This document shows positions 55,463 to 64,000 of a stretch of DNA of 64,000 nt, in pieces. The notes under the pieces are model-generated. The model made no database searches and was not told the origin of the DNA. It saw nothing but the letters and a program-made list of their open reading frames with translations. Made by a program: the position numbers and the translations under genes. The number at the start of each line of letters is the position of its first letter. The stretch's first letter is position 1. The stretch is taken from assembly GCA_964538915.1 (NCBI GenBank), contig CAZIFB010000024.1, positions 1 through 64,000 on the forward strand. The letters run 5' to 3'. The DNA comes from JAEUHQ01 sp964538915. Lineage in GTDB: Bacteria > Planctomycetota > UBA1135 > UBA2386.

Positions 55463-55484
55463 GGATCCGGAGGGCGCCGGATCC
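55463..55484. repeat. Perfect 8-bp inverted repeat in a 200-bp gap
   Basis: GGATCCGG (55463-55470) and CCGGATCC (55477-55484) around a 6-base loop, between the HD-GYP gene and the SUMF1-like gene. It could be an operator or a terminator without T-run for the HD-GYP gene. The gap also contains repeated CCCCGGTGCGG near 55560-55600. Confidence 0.45.
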
Positions 55485-55600
55485 TACCCCTGCCCGCGAC
55501 TCTGTCGAGCGGGATTGTGGACCGCTGGCGGGGCTCGCGCGGCGTCCATCCGAGGTCGAGTCCCCGGTGCGGGGGGCGGATCGGCCCCCGGTGCGGCGGA

Positions 55601-56692
55601 TCAGAACAGCTGGTCCGGGTTCTCCGCGAAGAAGCGGCTGCCCTGTTTCTCGAGGCCGTCCGCGACGAGTCGGGCGAGTTCCGGGTCGAACTGGCGCCCC
55701 GCCTGGTCGCGGAACAGGGCCACGATCTTCTCCACCGGCCACGCGGGCTTGTAGCTGCGCTGCTCGGCCAGGGCGTCGTAGACCTCGGCGAGGATCAGGA
55801 TGCGGCCGGGCAGCGCCACGTCCTCGCCCGCGAGCCCCTGCGGGTAGCCGCGGCCGTCCCATCGTTCGTGATGCTGATAGACCCAGGTGCGCACGTCCAC
55901 GTGGTCGCGGAGCGGCGCCAGAACCTCGTAGCCCAGCTGCGGGTGGCCCTTCACGACCTCCATTTCGTCCTGCGTCAGCGCACCGGGCTTCGTCAGGATG
56001 CGGTCGGGGATGCCGATCTTGCCGATGTCGTGCAGCAGCGCGGCGAGACGCAGCGAAGCGCGGTCGGCTGCGCCGACGCCGCACTTGGTCGCCAGGGTTT
56101 CGGCATAGCCGACGACGCGCGCCGCGTGGCCGCTCGTCGTCGGGTCCTTCATCTCGATGGTGCGCGGCAGCACGTACGTCAGCACCCGGTTCACCGATTC
56201 GAGTTCCGCGTTGCGCCGCGCGAGCTCCGCCTCGTGGATCGCGCGCCGGCAGGTCGCCAGCAAGGTCTCCGGTGACAGGGGCTTCACGACGATGTCGGCG
56301 ACGTGGCTGCGCAGGGCCTCCTTGGCGCCGTCGAACGTGGGTCGGCCGGTCATCACGATGACCGGCGGCGAGGGGCGCCGTTCGCGAGCGACATCGGCGA
56401 TCGCGTGGCCGAGGTCCTGGTCGCCGAGGTAGAGGTCCGTGATGACCAGGTCGAACTCGTCGCGGCGCAGTCGCTCGATCGCTGCTCCGAGCGAGCTGGC
56501 GCACGTCACCTCGAAGCCGCCGGACTCCAGTGCGTGGCACAGGCCGGCGAGGATGTCGGGATCGTCGTCGACGAGCAGGACGCGGTGTCGGTTCGGTGGC
56601 AACGTCGCTTCTCCGTGCGCAGCTGAGGCGGTCTTGGTGGCGAAGGGACCCGCGCTCGCGCGCGCCAAGGGGGAAGCTTCGTTGCGTCGCAT
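55601..56692 (-). CDS. Response regulator with HD-GYP phosphodiesterase domain
   Basis: A 363-residue regulator: receiver domain (about 35-150; acidic DDD near 42, phospho-Asp in ITDLYLGD) joined by a helix to an HD-GYP domain (about 165-350). The metal-binding HD (LHDIGKIGIPD) and HHERWDGRGYPQGL motifs are intact, so it should hydrolyse cyclic di-GMP or a related dinucleotide. The start is ATG 56692; an upstream open frame adds only non-conserved residues. It is divergent from the pseudouridine synthase gene across 185 bp. No histidine kinase is adjacent. Confidence 0.92.
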   Translation of the reverse strand: MRRNEASPLARASAGPFATKTASAAHGEATLPPNRHRVLLVDDDPDILAGLCHALESGGFEVTCASSLGAAIERLRRDEFDLVITDLYLGDQDLGHAIADVARERRPSPPVIVMTGRPTFDGAKEALRSHVADIVVKPLSPETLLATCRRAIHEAELARRNAELESVNRVLTYVLPRTIEMKDPTTSGHAARVVGYAETLATKCGVGAADRASLRLAALLHDIGKIGIPDRILTKPGALTQDEMEVVKGHPQLGYEVLAPLRDHVDVRTWVYQHHERWDGRGYPQGLAGEDVALPGRILILAEVYDALAEQRSYKPAWPVEKIVALFRDQAGRQFDPELARLVADGLEKQGSRFFAENPDQLF

Positions 56693-56877
56693 GGCAACTC
56701 GGGAAACCGCCCGGCCGCGCTCCGAGGGAAGAGCGCACCCGAGAACGCCGAGGAGTCTCCACAGCTTTCCACAGTACGCAAGGCGTGATCTGGAAAACTC
56801 CACACCATCGGTGGTTCCGCGCCGCGGCCGGGCTTCGTCGTTGCGTCGCGCGATGGCGAGTCGATGATGCCGCGCCG

Positions 56878-57864
56878 ATGCAGAGCGCGATCGAGCGGAG
56901 GGTGGGGCCGGCGCAGGTCGGCATGCGGCTCGATGCGTTCCTCGCGGCGCAGCCCGAGATCGGCGGCCGCAGCTACGCGCGGCGCCTCCTCGACAAGGGC
57001 TTCGTCGCGGTGCCCGGCGCGCCGGCCCGGCCGAGCCTGCCGCTCGCGCTCGACCAGGTCGTCACGTTCACGCTCGACCCCGACCGTTCGTTCGACCCGC
57101 TGTCGCCAGGGTTGCCGCTGCCGGAGATCCCGGTGCTCTACGACGACGCGTGGATGTGCGTCATCGACAAGCCGGCGGGCATCGCGGCGCACCCACCCGA
57201 CGATCGTTCGGTGCGGGCGCACACCGTGGCGAGCTGGGCGCGCGCGACCTTCGGCGACCTGCCGTCGCCCGTCGAGGACAGCCGCCCCGGCATCGTGCAC
57301 CGGCTCGACCGGGACACTTCCGGCGTGATGGTCGTCGCGAAGACGCAGGCTGCGTTGGACGCCCTGCGAACGCAGTGGAAAGCGCGCACCGTGGCGAAGG
57401 AATACCGCTGCGTCGTCTTCGGCGAGCCGCGTTTCCAAAGCGACTGGATCGAGCGCCCGATCGCGCCGGACCCGAGGAAGCCCGATCGGATGACCGTCGT
57501 CGAGGAGGGCGGCCGCGAGTCACAGACCTACTACGAAGTCCTCGAGCGCTTCCGCGGGTTCGCCCACGTGCTCTGTCGGCCGAAGACCGGGCGAACACAC
57601 CAGATCCGGGTCCACATGACCGCGATCGGTCACTCGCTCGTCGGCGACCGCGTGTATCGCTCGCGGATCCGGCAGCACGACGAACTGCCGCCGGATGCAC
57701 CGTCGCCGCGCCGCCAGCAGCTGCACGCGATCCGCCTTTCGCTGGCCCACCCTCACACGCTCGAGCCGCTCTCGTTCGAAGCGCCGGTGCCCGCGGACTT
57801 CGAGCTCCTGCTCGCGTGGTTGCGGACGAACCGTTCGCCCGACCCGGATCGGCGCGGCCGCTGA
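56878..57864 (+). CDS. RluA/RluD-family pseudouridine synthase
   Basis: A 328-residue RNA-modifying enzyme. An S4-like RNA-binding N-terminus (about 15-60) precedes the catalytic domain; the catalytic Asp is in HRLDRDTSGVMVVAK (about 143), and the KTGRTHQIRVHM motif (about 240) is diagnostic for RluA/RluD. It isomerises uridines in 23S rRNA or tRNA; which ones cannot be told from sequence. ATG 56878 was chosen from the family; the longer open frame is antisense to the HD-GYP gene. Confidence 0.92.
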   Translation: MQSAIERRVGPAQVGMRLDAFLAAQPEIGGRSYARRLLDKGFVAVPGAPARPSLPLALDQVVTFTLDPDRSFDPLSPGLPLPEIPVLYDDAWMCVIDKPAGIAAHPPDDRSVRAHTVASWARATFGDLPSPVEDSRPGIVHRLDRDTSGVMVVAKTQAALDALRTQWKARTVAKEYRCVVFGEPRFQSDWIERPIAPDPRKPDRMTVVEEGGRESQTYYEVLERFRGFAHVLCRPKTGRTHQIRVHMTAIGHSLVGDRVYRSRIRQHDELPPDAPSPRRQQLHAIRLSLAHPHTLEPLSFEAPVPADFELLLAWLRTNRSPDPDRRGR

Positions 57865-57919
57865 TGCCGACCGCGCACGGTCGCGCTACGTTGGCCGAAC
57901 GACCGCGACGAACGCGCCC

Positions 57920-60016
57920 ATGCCCAGCAAGTGGAACGACGACGACGCCCGTGACCATGTCCGCCGCTACGCCGGTCACGGCGAAGCACTCGCGCTGCGC
58001 GTCTACACGTCGCGGCTGATCGGCAGCGATCCCTCGCTCGTGCTCCACGGTGGTGGCAACACGTCGGTGAAGACGACGCGGCGCGACGTGCTGGGGCGCG
58101 ACGTCGCGGTGCTGTGCGTGAAGGGCAGCGGAAGTGATCTCGCGAAGGTCGAGCCCGAAGGATTGCCGGCCGTGCGTCTCGCCCCGTTGCTCGAACTGCG
58201 CTCGCTCGATCGTCTGGGCGACCAGGAGATGGTCGACGCCGTGCGCGGTGCGCTGCTCGAGAGCCGCGCGCCGAATCCGTCGGTCGAGACGCTGCTGCAC
58301 GCGTTCCTGCCGCACACGTTCGTCGACCACACACACGCCGAGCCCGTGCTGGTGCTGACGGACCAGCCGGACGAACGCCACGTGCACGCGGCCTTCGGCG
58401 ACGACGTGGTCGTGCTGCCGTGGATCATGCCCGGCTTTCCGCTCGCGAAGGCCGTCGCCGCGGCGTTCGAACGCGCGCCGCAGTGCCGGGCCATCGTGCT
58501 GCAGAAGCACGGGCTGTTCACGTTCGGCACGACGGCGCGGGAGAGTTACGAACGCACGATCGAGTTCGTCGATCGGGCGGAGAAGTACGTGCAGCGGCAG
58601 ATCGGCGGCGTCCCGCCGATGCTCGCCGGCGAACCGGCGCCGCCGCCGGCGAACGAGCGGGCGGCGTTCCTGGCGCTGGCACTGCCCGTGGTCCGGGGTG
58701 CGCTCGCGACGCCGCTGGCAACGGCCTTCGGGGACGGGTTCCAGCGCGTCGTCTCGAGCGTGCGCCTCGGCGACGACCTCGCCGCGTTCGCCGGGCACGG
58801 CAGTGCGCGCGCCCTGTGTGCGACCAACCCGATCACGCCGGACCACGTGCTGCGCACGAAGGGGCACTACCTCTGGCTGTCGCGCGCCGAAGCGCAGGCG
58901 CCCGACCTCTGCCGCCGCGCGGTCGCCGCATTCGCCGCGGTGTACACGCGCTGCTTCGAGTCGCACGGCCGCCGCCACGCATCGTCGATGCCGTCGCCCC
59001 TGCCGGTGGTCGTCGTGATCGAAGGCGTCGGGCTCGTGGCCTTCGCGCCGCAACTCGACGCGGCGAGGATCGCGGCCGACATCGCCGAGCAGACGCTGCG
59101 CTGCAAGGCGCGCGCGCACGCACTCGGTGAGTTCGTGCCGCTCACCGACGCGGAGCTCGCCGAGATGGAGTACTGGCCGCTCGAGCGCCAGAAGCTCGGC
59201 ACGGTCGTCCCGCCGCTGCTGGCGGGGCAGGTGGCGTTCGTCACGGGTGCCGCCGGCGCCATCGGCGCGGGCATCGTCGAAGCGCTGCTCGCCGCGGGTG
59301 CGTGTGTGTTCGCGACCGACGTCGACGGCGACCGCCTCGCCGCGATCGGCAAACGGTTCGCTGCGCACGGTGCGCGCTTCGCCACGGGCATCGCCGACCT
59401 GACGGACGAGTCTGCGGTCGCGCGCACCTTCGCCGAGTGCACACTCGCGTTCGGGGGCGTCGACTGCGTCGTCCCCAACGCCGGCATCGCGCACGAGAGT
59501 CCGATCGCGACGATGGACTCCGCGAAGTTCGCGCAGGTCCTCGAGGTCAACACGACCGCGACGATGCTCGTGCTGAAGCAGGCCGCCCGCGTGCTGCGAG
59601 CGCAGGGGACCGGCGGCAGCGTCGTCGTGCAGGCGAGCAAGAACGCGTTTGCGCCGGGCAAGAGTTTCGCCGCGTACTCGGCGAGCAAGGTCGCTGCTCT
59701 GCAGCTCGCGCGCATCGCCGCGATGGAGTTCGCCGAGTTCGGCGTCCGCGTGAACGCGATCAACGCCGACGCGGTGTTCGGCGACGACGAGGTCCCGAGC
59801 CGGTTGTGGCAGGAGGTCGGCGAGAAGCGCATGCAGGCGCGCGGTCTCGACGCCGCCGGTCTGCGCGCGTTCTACCGCGACCGGTCGCTGCTGAAGACGA
59901 CGGTGCTGCCTCGCCACGTCGGGGAAGCGGTCGTGTTCTTCGCGTCGATGCGAACGCCGACGACGGGCGCCGTGCTGCCGGTCGATGGTGGTCTGCCCGA
60001 GGCGTTCCCGCGATGA
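57920..60016 (+). CDS. Bifunctional class II aldolase/short-chain dehydrogenase (RhaEW-like)
   Basis: A 698-residue fusion enzyme. The first 400 residues are a class II aldolase/adducin-like fold with HTHAEPVLV and QKHGLFTFG zinc regions. The rest (about 435-695) is a short-chain dehydrogenase with VTGAAGAIGAGI, NAGIAHE and the YSASK catalytic pair (about 590). The layout matches B. subtilis YuxG/RhaEW, which cleaves L-rhamnulose 1-phosphate and oxidises L-lactaldehyde. No rhamnose isomerase or kinase is adjacent, so the sugar is uncertain. Its stop overlaps the next ATG by 4 bp (ATGA). Confidence 0.88.
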   Translation: MPSKWNDDDARDHVRRYAGHGEALALRVYTSRLIGSDPSLVLHGGGNTSVKTTRRDVLGRDVAVLCVKGSGSDLAKVEPEGLPAVRLAPLLELRSLDRLGDQEMVDAVRGALLESRAPNPSVETLLHAFLPHTFVDHTHAEPVLVLTDQPDERHVHAAFGDDVVVLPWIMPGFPLAKAVAAAFERAPQCRAIVLQKHGLFTFGTTARESYERTIEFVDRAEKYVQRQIGGVPPMLAGEPAPPPANERAAFLALALPVVRGALATPLATAFGDGFQRVVSSVRLGDDLAAFAGHGSARALCATNPITPDHVLRTKGHYLWLSRAEAQAPDLCRRAVAAFAAVYTRCFESHGRRHASSMPSPLPVVVVIEGVGLVAFAPQLDAARIAADIAEQTLRCKARAHALGEFVPLTDAELAEMEYWPLERQKLGTVVPPLLAGQVAFVTGAAGAIGAGIVEALLAAGACVFATDVDGDRLAAIGKRFAAHGARFATGIADLTDESAVARTFAECTLAFGGVDCVVPNAGIAHESPIATMDSAKFAQVLEVNTTATMLVLKQAARVLRAQGTGGSVVVQASKNAFAPGKSFAAYSASKVAALQLARIAAMEFAEFGVRVNAINADAVFGDDEVPSRLWQEVGEKRMQARGLDAAGLRAFYRDRSLLKTTVLPRHVGEAVVFFASMRTPTTGAVLPVDGGLPEAFPR

Positions 60017-60978
60017 CGGCATCGGCGACCGACGTGGCGATCGAGATCGCGGGGCTGCGCAAGACCTACCGGCGCGGCAAGAAGGTCACCGTCGCGGTCG
60101 ACGGGCTCGACCTCGTCGTCCGCCGCGGCGAGGTGTTCGGGTTGCTCGGGCCGAACGGCGCCGGCAAGACGACGACCGTGGAGGTGTGCGAGGGTCTGAC
60201 CGTGCCCGACTCGGGCACGGTGCGCGTGCTGGGCCGCGAATGGCGGACGGGCCGCGACGACGAGATCCGCGACCGTATCGGCGTGTGCCTGCAGGAGACG
60301 AAGTTCCACGAGAAGGCGACCGTGCGCGAGATCGTGCAGCTGTTCGCGGCGTGCTACGCCCGGGGCCGCACCGTCGAAGAGGTGCTGCAGGTCGTCTCGC
60401 TGCAGGAGAAGGCCGCTGCGCGAGAGTCGACGCTGTCCGGCGGCCAGAGGCAGCGCCTCGCCGTCGCGACGGCGCTCGTCGGTGAGCCCGAACTGCTCTT
60501 CCTCGACGAACCGACGACCGGTCTCGATCCGCAGTCGCGGCGTCAGCTGTGGGACGTCGTGCGGTCGTTCAAGGCCGGCGGCGGCACCGTGGTGCTCACG
60601 ACGCACTACATGGACGAAGCGCAGCAGCTGTGTGATCGCATCGCGATCGTCGACCACGGCAAGGTGATCGCGCTCGGCACGCCGGCGGAACTCATCACCT
60701 CGCTCGGCGCCGAGCACTTCGTCGAGATCGAAGTCGACGCGTTCGACGGACGTCTCACTGCGGCGGACCTCGCGCGCCTGCCCGACGTGCAGAAGTGCGA
60801 GATCGTCGAATCCCGCGCCGTGCTCACGGTCCGTTCGGTGCACACCGTCGTACCGGTACTGCTCGCAACGCTCGCGGAACGCAGCGTCGAACTGCGCGGC
60901 CTCGCGACGCGCCACGCCACGCTCGAGGACGTGTTCGTCCATCTCACCGGCCGTCAGTTGCGCGAGGACTCCCGGTGA
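60013..60978 (+). CDS. ABC-2 transporter ATPase
   Basis: A 321-residue ATPase of the DrrA/NodI type. Walker A is GPNGAGKTT (about 48), the signature LSGGQRQRLAVAT is intact, Walker B is LLFLDEPTTGLDP, and the switch His is in TTHYMDEA. The C-terminal 90 residues form the usual regulatory extension. It overlaps the aldolase stop and its TGA overlaps the permease ATG by one base. Exports an unknown substrate together with the following permease. Confidence 0.93.
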   Translation: MTASATDVAIEIAGLRKTYRRGKKVTVAVDGLDLVVRRGEVFGLLGPNGAGKTTTVEVCEGLTVPDSGTVRVLGREWRTGRDDEIRDRIGVCLQETKFHEKATVREIVQLFAACYARGRTVEEVLQVVSLQEKAAARESTLSGGQRQRLAVATALVGEPELLFLDEPTTGLDPQSRRQLWDVVRSFKAGGGTVVLTTHYMDEAQQLCDRIAIVDHGKVIALGTPAELITSLGAEHFVEIEVDAFDGRLTAADLARLPDVQKCEIVESRAVLTVRSVHTVVPVLLATLAERSVELRGLATRHATLEDVFVHLTGRQLREDSR

Positions 60979-62012
60979 TGCGATGGCGCGTGGTCAAGGC
61001 GGTCGCGGCGACGACGTTCCGCGAGTTCTGGCGCAGCCCGGACGCGGTGTTCTGGACGTACGGGTTCCCGCTGATGATGGCCGTCGTGCTCGGCTTCTCG
61101 TTCCAGCCGGCACCGCCGCCTCCGGTCCCGGTCGCGGTCGTGGCAGGGGCGCGCTCGGACGACCTCGCCGCGTCGCTGCGCCGCAGCGACCGCCTTCTGG
61201 TCGAAGTGCTCGACGCCGCGGCGGCGGACACCGCGCTCGCCCGAGGCCGGGTCGCGCTGGTCGTGCGGCAAGAGCAGATCGGCGGGCCGATCGTGCGGAG
61301 CGACCCGACGCGCGCCGAGGCGGAGGTGGCGCGCCTGCTCGTCGAGAAGGCGCTCGCGCCGCCGAGCCAGTATCCGGCGCCGGCGATCGCCTCGGAGGTC
61401 GAGGACCGCCCCGGTGCGCGCTACATCGACTTCCTGATCCCCGGCCTCGTCGGGCTCAATCTGCTGGGCGCCGGAATGTGGGGCATCGGCTTCAACCTGG
61501 TGCAACTGCGCATCCAGAAGCTGCTTCGCCGGCTGTTCGTGACCCCGATGCGGCACGGGGAGTTCCTGTTCGGCTTCCTGCTCGGCCGCGGCATCCTCGT
61601 GCTGCCCGAGGCGCTCGCAATCGTGCTGTTCGGTCACCTGCTCTGGGGCGTGCCGTTCCGCGGCAGCCCGATCGCGTTCTTCCTCCTGGTCGGCGCCGGC
61701 GGCCTCGCGTTCACGGGCCTCGGCTGCCTGCTCGCATCGCGCGCGAAGAGCATCGAGGCGATCGCCGGGCTGATGAACCTGTTCCAGCTCCCGATGTGGC
61801 TGCTCGGCGGCACGTTCTTCGGGAACGAGCGCCTCGAAGGCGTCGTGCGCTGGGCGGCGGAGGCGATGCCGCTCACGCACCTGAACCGTGCGCTGCGCGA
61901 CGTCATCCTCGAACCGGCGGGTGTCGTCGACGTGCTGATCCCGGCGGGCGGCCTGCTCGGCTTCGCGGCACTCTGTTTCCTGCTCGCGCTGCGGATGTTC
62001 CGCTGGACGTGA
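60978..62012 (+). CDS. ABC-2 permease
   Basis: A 344-residue ABC-2 permease. One hydrophobic segment (about 25-42) is followed by an extracytoplasmic loop (about 43-145) and five or six more segments (about 150-340). The conserved FLIPGLVGLNLLGAGMWG and LRRLFVTPMRHGEFL segments are typical. It pairs with the overlapping ATPase upstream (TGATG). Because the operon follows the aldolase gene, the two could be linked, but nothing in the sequence shows that. It converges with the M14 peptidase after 18 bp. Confidence 0.9.
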   Translation: MRWRVVKAVAATTFREFWRSPDAVFWTYGFPLMMAVVLGFSFQPAPPPPVPVAVVAGARSDDLAASLRRSDRLLVEVLDAAAADTALARGRVALVVRQEQIGGPIVRSDPTRAEAEVARLLVEKALAPPSQYPAPAIASEVEDRPGARYIDFLIPGLVGLNLLGAGMWGIGFNLVQLRIQKLLRRLFVTPMRHGEFLFGFLLGRGILVLPEALAIVLFGHLLWGVPFRGSPIAFFLLVGAGGLAFTGLGCLLASRAKSIEAIAGLMNLFQLPMWLLGGTFFGNERLEGVVRWAAEAMPLTHLNRALRDVILEPAGVVDVLIPAGGLLGFAALCFLLALRMFRWT

Positions 62013-62030
62013 CGCCTCTGGTGCGCGGCG

Positions 62031-63611
62031 TCAGCGAGGTGCGTCGACGCGCAGCACGGGGAACGTCTCCGTCGTCGTCGCATCGAAGAACGTCCAAGTC
62101 GACAGCGAGTCCTCGCTCTCGGGCTCGAGCAGGGTCGCCGCCACGCGCGCGAGCCGCTGACGCGCAGACACGAGCAGTGCCCCCGCGGGCAGCTCTTCCG
62201 GCGCGGCATCACGCCATGCGCCCGTGAGCACGAGTTCCTGCCGGCCCTGGAACGGCGGCTTCGGTTTGCGCTTCTTCTCGACCGAGAAGCGCGACGCGAC
62301 GACGGCGCGCGGCGCGTCGAGCCGTTCGAACTCGACGCCGTGCTGCCGCAGCCGGTCGATCACGTCGTCGCTCGGAGAGAGCACGGCCCATGCGAACGGC
62401 AGCGGACGGTTCTGCCGCGCGACGAAGCCGCGGATCACCGGCATCGATTCGGGATGCCCGTCGCCCTTGCGCGCGAAGCGTGGCCCGGCGCCGTTCTCGC
62501 CGGGTACCTTCTCGATCTCGCCGACGAGCACGTCCATCGTCTCCGCGGGCGCGAACACCGAGTCGAACCCGAACGCCGCCGGTGCCTCCGGCGTCGTCAG
62601 CCTCCGATCCGCGGCCGCGAATGCCGCGACCAGGGCCGCTTTCTCCGCGACCGCCGCGTGCAGAACACTCAGCACGAAGGCCCGCGTCGCCGCGATGCGC
62701 GTCTTGAAGTCCGCGTGGCTGTAGGCCTCGCTGAGGATCGCGATGCGGTTGCGCAGCGCGAAGTAGTTGGTGCCGTAGCGCGCGCGGTGGTCGAACGTGA
62801 ACCACCCGCGCTGGCCCGTCGCGGATTCCGGCGCGCCGCCGCCGTCCCAGTCGTGCGTCTCGAAGTTGCCGTAGTCGAACGTCGCGAAACGGTGGTCGTC
62901 CCGCATCGTCGCCGTCGCTCGGTCGAGCAGCCGGCGCGACAGACGCGCCACGTCGGGATCGACGTTCGGCGACACCGACGGTGCGTACGTCAGGTGGTAG
63001 CCGTGGTGCGAGCCGTTGGTCGTGTGCAGGTCGAAGAACAGGTGCGGGTCGATCTCGCGGAACAGGCGCATCAGCGTGCGGGTCTCCGGCGCGTCGACCT
63101 TGACGAAGTCGCGGTTGAGGTCGAGGCCCTTGCCGTTCGTGCGTTCGCCGCAGAGCGGCGGCCCGTTCTGTTCGGTGCGGTTCGCGCCGAGCTTCTCGTT
63201 GCCGTCGACGTTGTAGATCGGGAGGAACCACAGGTCGAACTGCGCGAGCAGGTCTTCGTGTTCGCCCAGCGCGAACTCGCGCAGGAGCTCCTGCACGGCT
63301 TCCTTGCCCTCGACTTCGCCGCCGTGGATGTTGCCGACGACCAGCACTCGCATGCGTTCGTCGTTCGCGGGCGCCGCAGCGACGTGGGCGAGGAGTTGCT
63401 CGTGGCCCAGGGCGGTCCGACCGGCCACCTGCAGCGCGATGCGATCCCCGTGCGGCAGGCTCGCGAGAGCGGTGCAGAACGCCGCGACGTCGGCGGCGCG
63501 CGACGTGGCGGCGTAGCCCGTCGTCTCCGGCACGGTGCGCGGGGTGCTCGGGGCCTGCGCCAACGTGTGTGCGACGAGGAGGAGGGGGGCGAGCAGCGGA
63601 AGGCGGACCAT
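62031..63611 (-). CDS. Secreted M14 zinc carboxypeptidase
   Basis: A 526-residue exported peptidase. A signal peptide (cleavage near LAQ, about 19) is followed by the M14 catalytic domain: zinc ligands in NIHGGEVEG (about 95-98) and a later His in FDLHTTNGSHHGY (about 196), YNVDGNE, RDF and SEAYSH with the probable catalytic Glu (about 295). The last 200 residues form an unrecognised beta-rich domain. It likely trims C-terminal residues from extracellular peptides or wall peptides. The ATG at 63611 gives a correct signal peptide. Divergent from the HutD-like gene. Confidence 0.9.
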   Translation of the reverse strand: MVRLPLLAPLLLVAHTLAQAPSTPRTVPETTGYAATSRAADVAAFCTALASLPHGDRIALQVAGRTALGHEQLLAHVAAAPANDERMRVLVVGNIHGGEVEGKEAVQELLREFALGEHEDLLAQFDLWFLPIYNVDGNEKLGANRTEQNGPPLCGERTNGKGLDLNRDFVKVDAPETRTLMRLFREIDPHLFFDLHTTNGSHHGYHLTYAPSVSPNVDPDVARLSRRLLDRATATMRDDHRFATFDYGNFETHDWDGGGAPESATGQRGWFTFDHRARYGTNYFALRNRIAILSEAYSHADFKTRIAATRAFVLSVLHAAVAEKAALVAAFAAADRRLTTPEAPAAFGFDSVFAPAETMDVLVGEIEKVPGENGAGPRFARKGDGHPESMPVIRGFVARQNRPLPFAWAVLSPSDDVIDRLRQHGVEFERLDAPRAVVASRFSVEKKRKPKPPFQGRQELVLTGAWRDAAPEELPAGALLVSARQRLARVAATLLEPESEDSLSTWTFFDATTTETFPVLRVDAPR

Positions 63612-63689
63612 GGGGGCAGGGACGATATCGGGGGTGCGGGAGCCGGGTCGAGGTTTCGCGGCGCCCGGCACGTGCGTAGCGTGCCGGCG

Positions 63690-64000
63690 ATGACGAAGCC
63701 GTGGGTGCTGCTCCGCCGCGAAGACCAGGTCGTGGAGCGTTGGCGCAACGGCGGCGGCACGACGCGCACCGTCGCGATCGATCCGCCCGGCGCCACGGTC
63801 GCGGCGGGGTTCGCCTGGCGGATCAGCGTCGCGGACGTCGCGCAGGACGGGCCGTTCTCCGCGATGCCCGGCGTCGACCGCAGCTTGTGGTTGCTGGACG
63901 GGAACGGGGTGGAGCTCCGGTGTGGCGATTCCGTGACGCTCCTGCGCGAACGGTTCCAGCGGCTCGACTTCGTGGGCGAGGCGCCGATCACCGCGCGGCT
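63690..64000 (+). CDS. HutD/Ves-family protein, truncated by the window end
   Basis: The first 103 residues of a HutD/Ves-family bicupin-like protein. The family start is clear: RNGGGTTRTVAIDPP near 25-40, WRISVADVAQDGPFS near 50-65 and FSAMPGVDRSLWLLDG near 64-80. HutD genes are often near histidine utilisation genes and their role is unclear. The ATG 63690 matches the family. No hut genes are visible before the window ends. It is divergent from the M14 gene, 78 bp away. Confidence 0.85.
   Translation, partial: MTKPWVLLRREDQVVERWRNGGGTTRTVAIDPPGATVAAGFAWRISVADVAQDGPFSAMPGVDRSLWLLDGNGVELRCGDSVTLLRERFQRLDFVGEAPITAR

Noticed and set aside
57920..62012. Rhamnose or fucose utilisation cluster
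   Set aside because: Only the aldolase/dehydrogenase fusion is present; no isomerase, kinase, regulator or microcompartment genes follow.

Overview
The window is about 70% GC and gene-dense, with roughly 50 protein genes, one tRNA and no mobile element. The gene families point to a member of the Planctomycetota. The clues are a secreted CotH protein with a lamin-tail domain and a planctomycete-style C-terminal beta domain, a DUF58/VWA membrane operon, a GldF/GldG/DUF4340 ABC set, many exported lipoproteins, and a Cys-rich 'RFCAQC' domain protein. The phylum is inferred from family content; nothing here could be searched.

Layout. 1-530: 5' part of clpP (minus). 1312-7758: rho, then a four-gene ABC exporter operon (ATPase, permease, GldG-like, DUF4340) closed by a strong intrinsic terminator. 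8007-11550: overlapping operon of a membrane protein, a DUF58 protein and a BatA/VWA protein. 11667-15352: isolated rplC, a 57-residue basic protein, a flavoprotein and mnmE. 15536-20211: nrdR, a stand-alone ATP-cone protein and smc, tightly overlapped. 20239-25237 (minus): an operon of CotH kinase-like, VTC polyphosphate polymerase-like, DUF4956 and HlyD-like proteins. 25429-29190: a serine hydrolase/VanX fusion and citrate synthase, followed by a ~96-bp tandem repeat array (29202-29715). 29734-33853: M48 lipoprotein protease, thiolase and a swivel-first aconitase-family enzyme. 33861-43461: membrane and envelope proteins, a lipoprotein tyrosine phosphatase, a quinone reductase, an MFS carrier, an MBL hydrolase and a macro domain protein. 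43622-50365: M28 peptidase, LysM protein, NtrC-type regulator and an exported HEAT protein with an embedded pseudo-receiver. 50450-50703: a foldable non-coding stretch, tRNA-Thr(CGU) and a strong hairpin. 50761-64000: lipoprotein, cardiolipin synthase-like enzyme, RmlC-like and SUMF1-like proteins, HD-GYP regulator, pseudouridine synthase, aldolase/SDR fusion, ABC-2 exporter, M14 peptidase and the start of a HutD-family gene.

The most interesting units are the CotH-VTC-DUF4956-HlyD operon, the ATP-cone protein wedged between nrdR and smc, the exported pseudo-receiver/HEAT protein, the tandem repeat array after gltA, and the uncharacterised small basic protein after a displaced rplC. Very long antisense ORFs (up to about 1100 codons) are artefacts of the high GC content and were left out. 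Coding starts were chosen from family alignments, signal peptides and ribosome binding sites rather than from the longest open frame.
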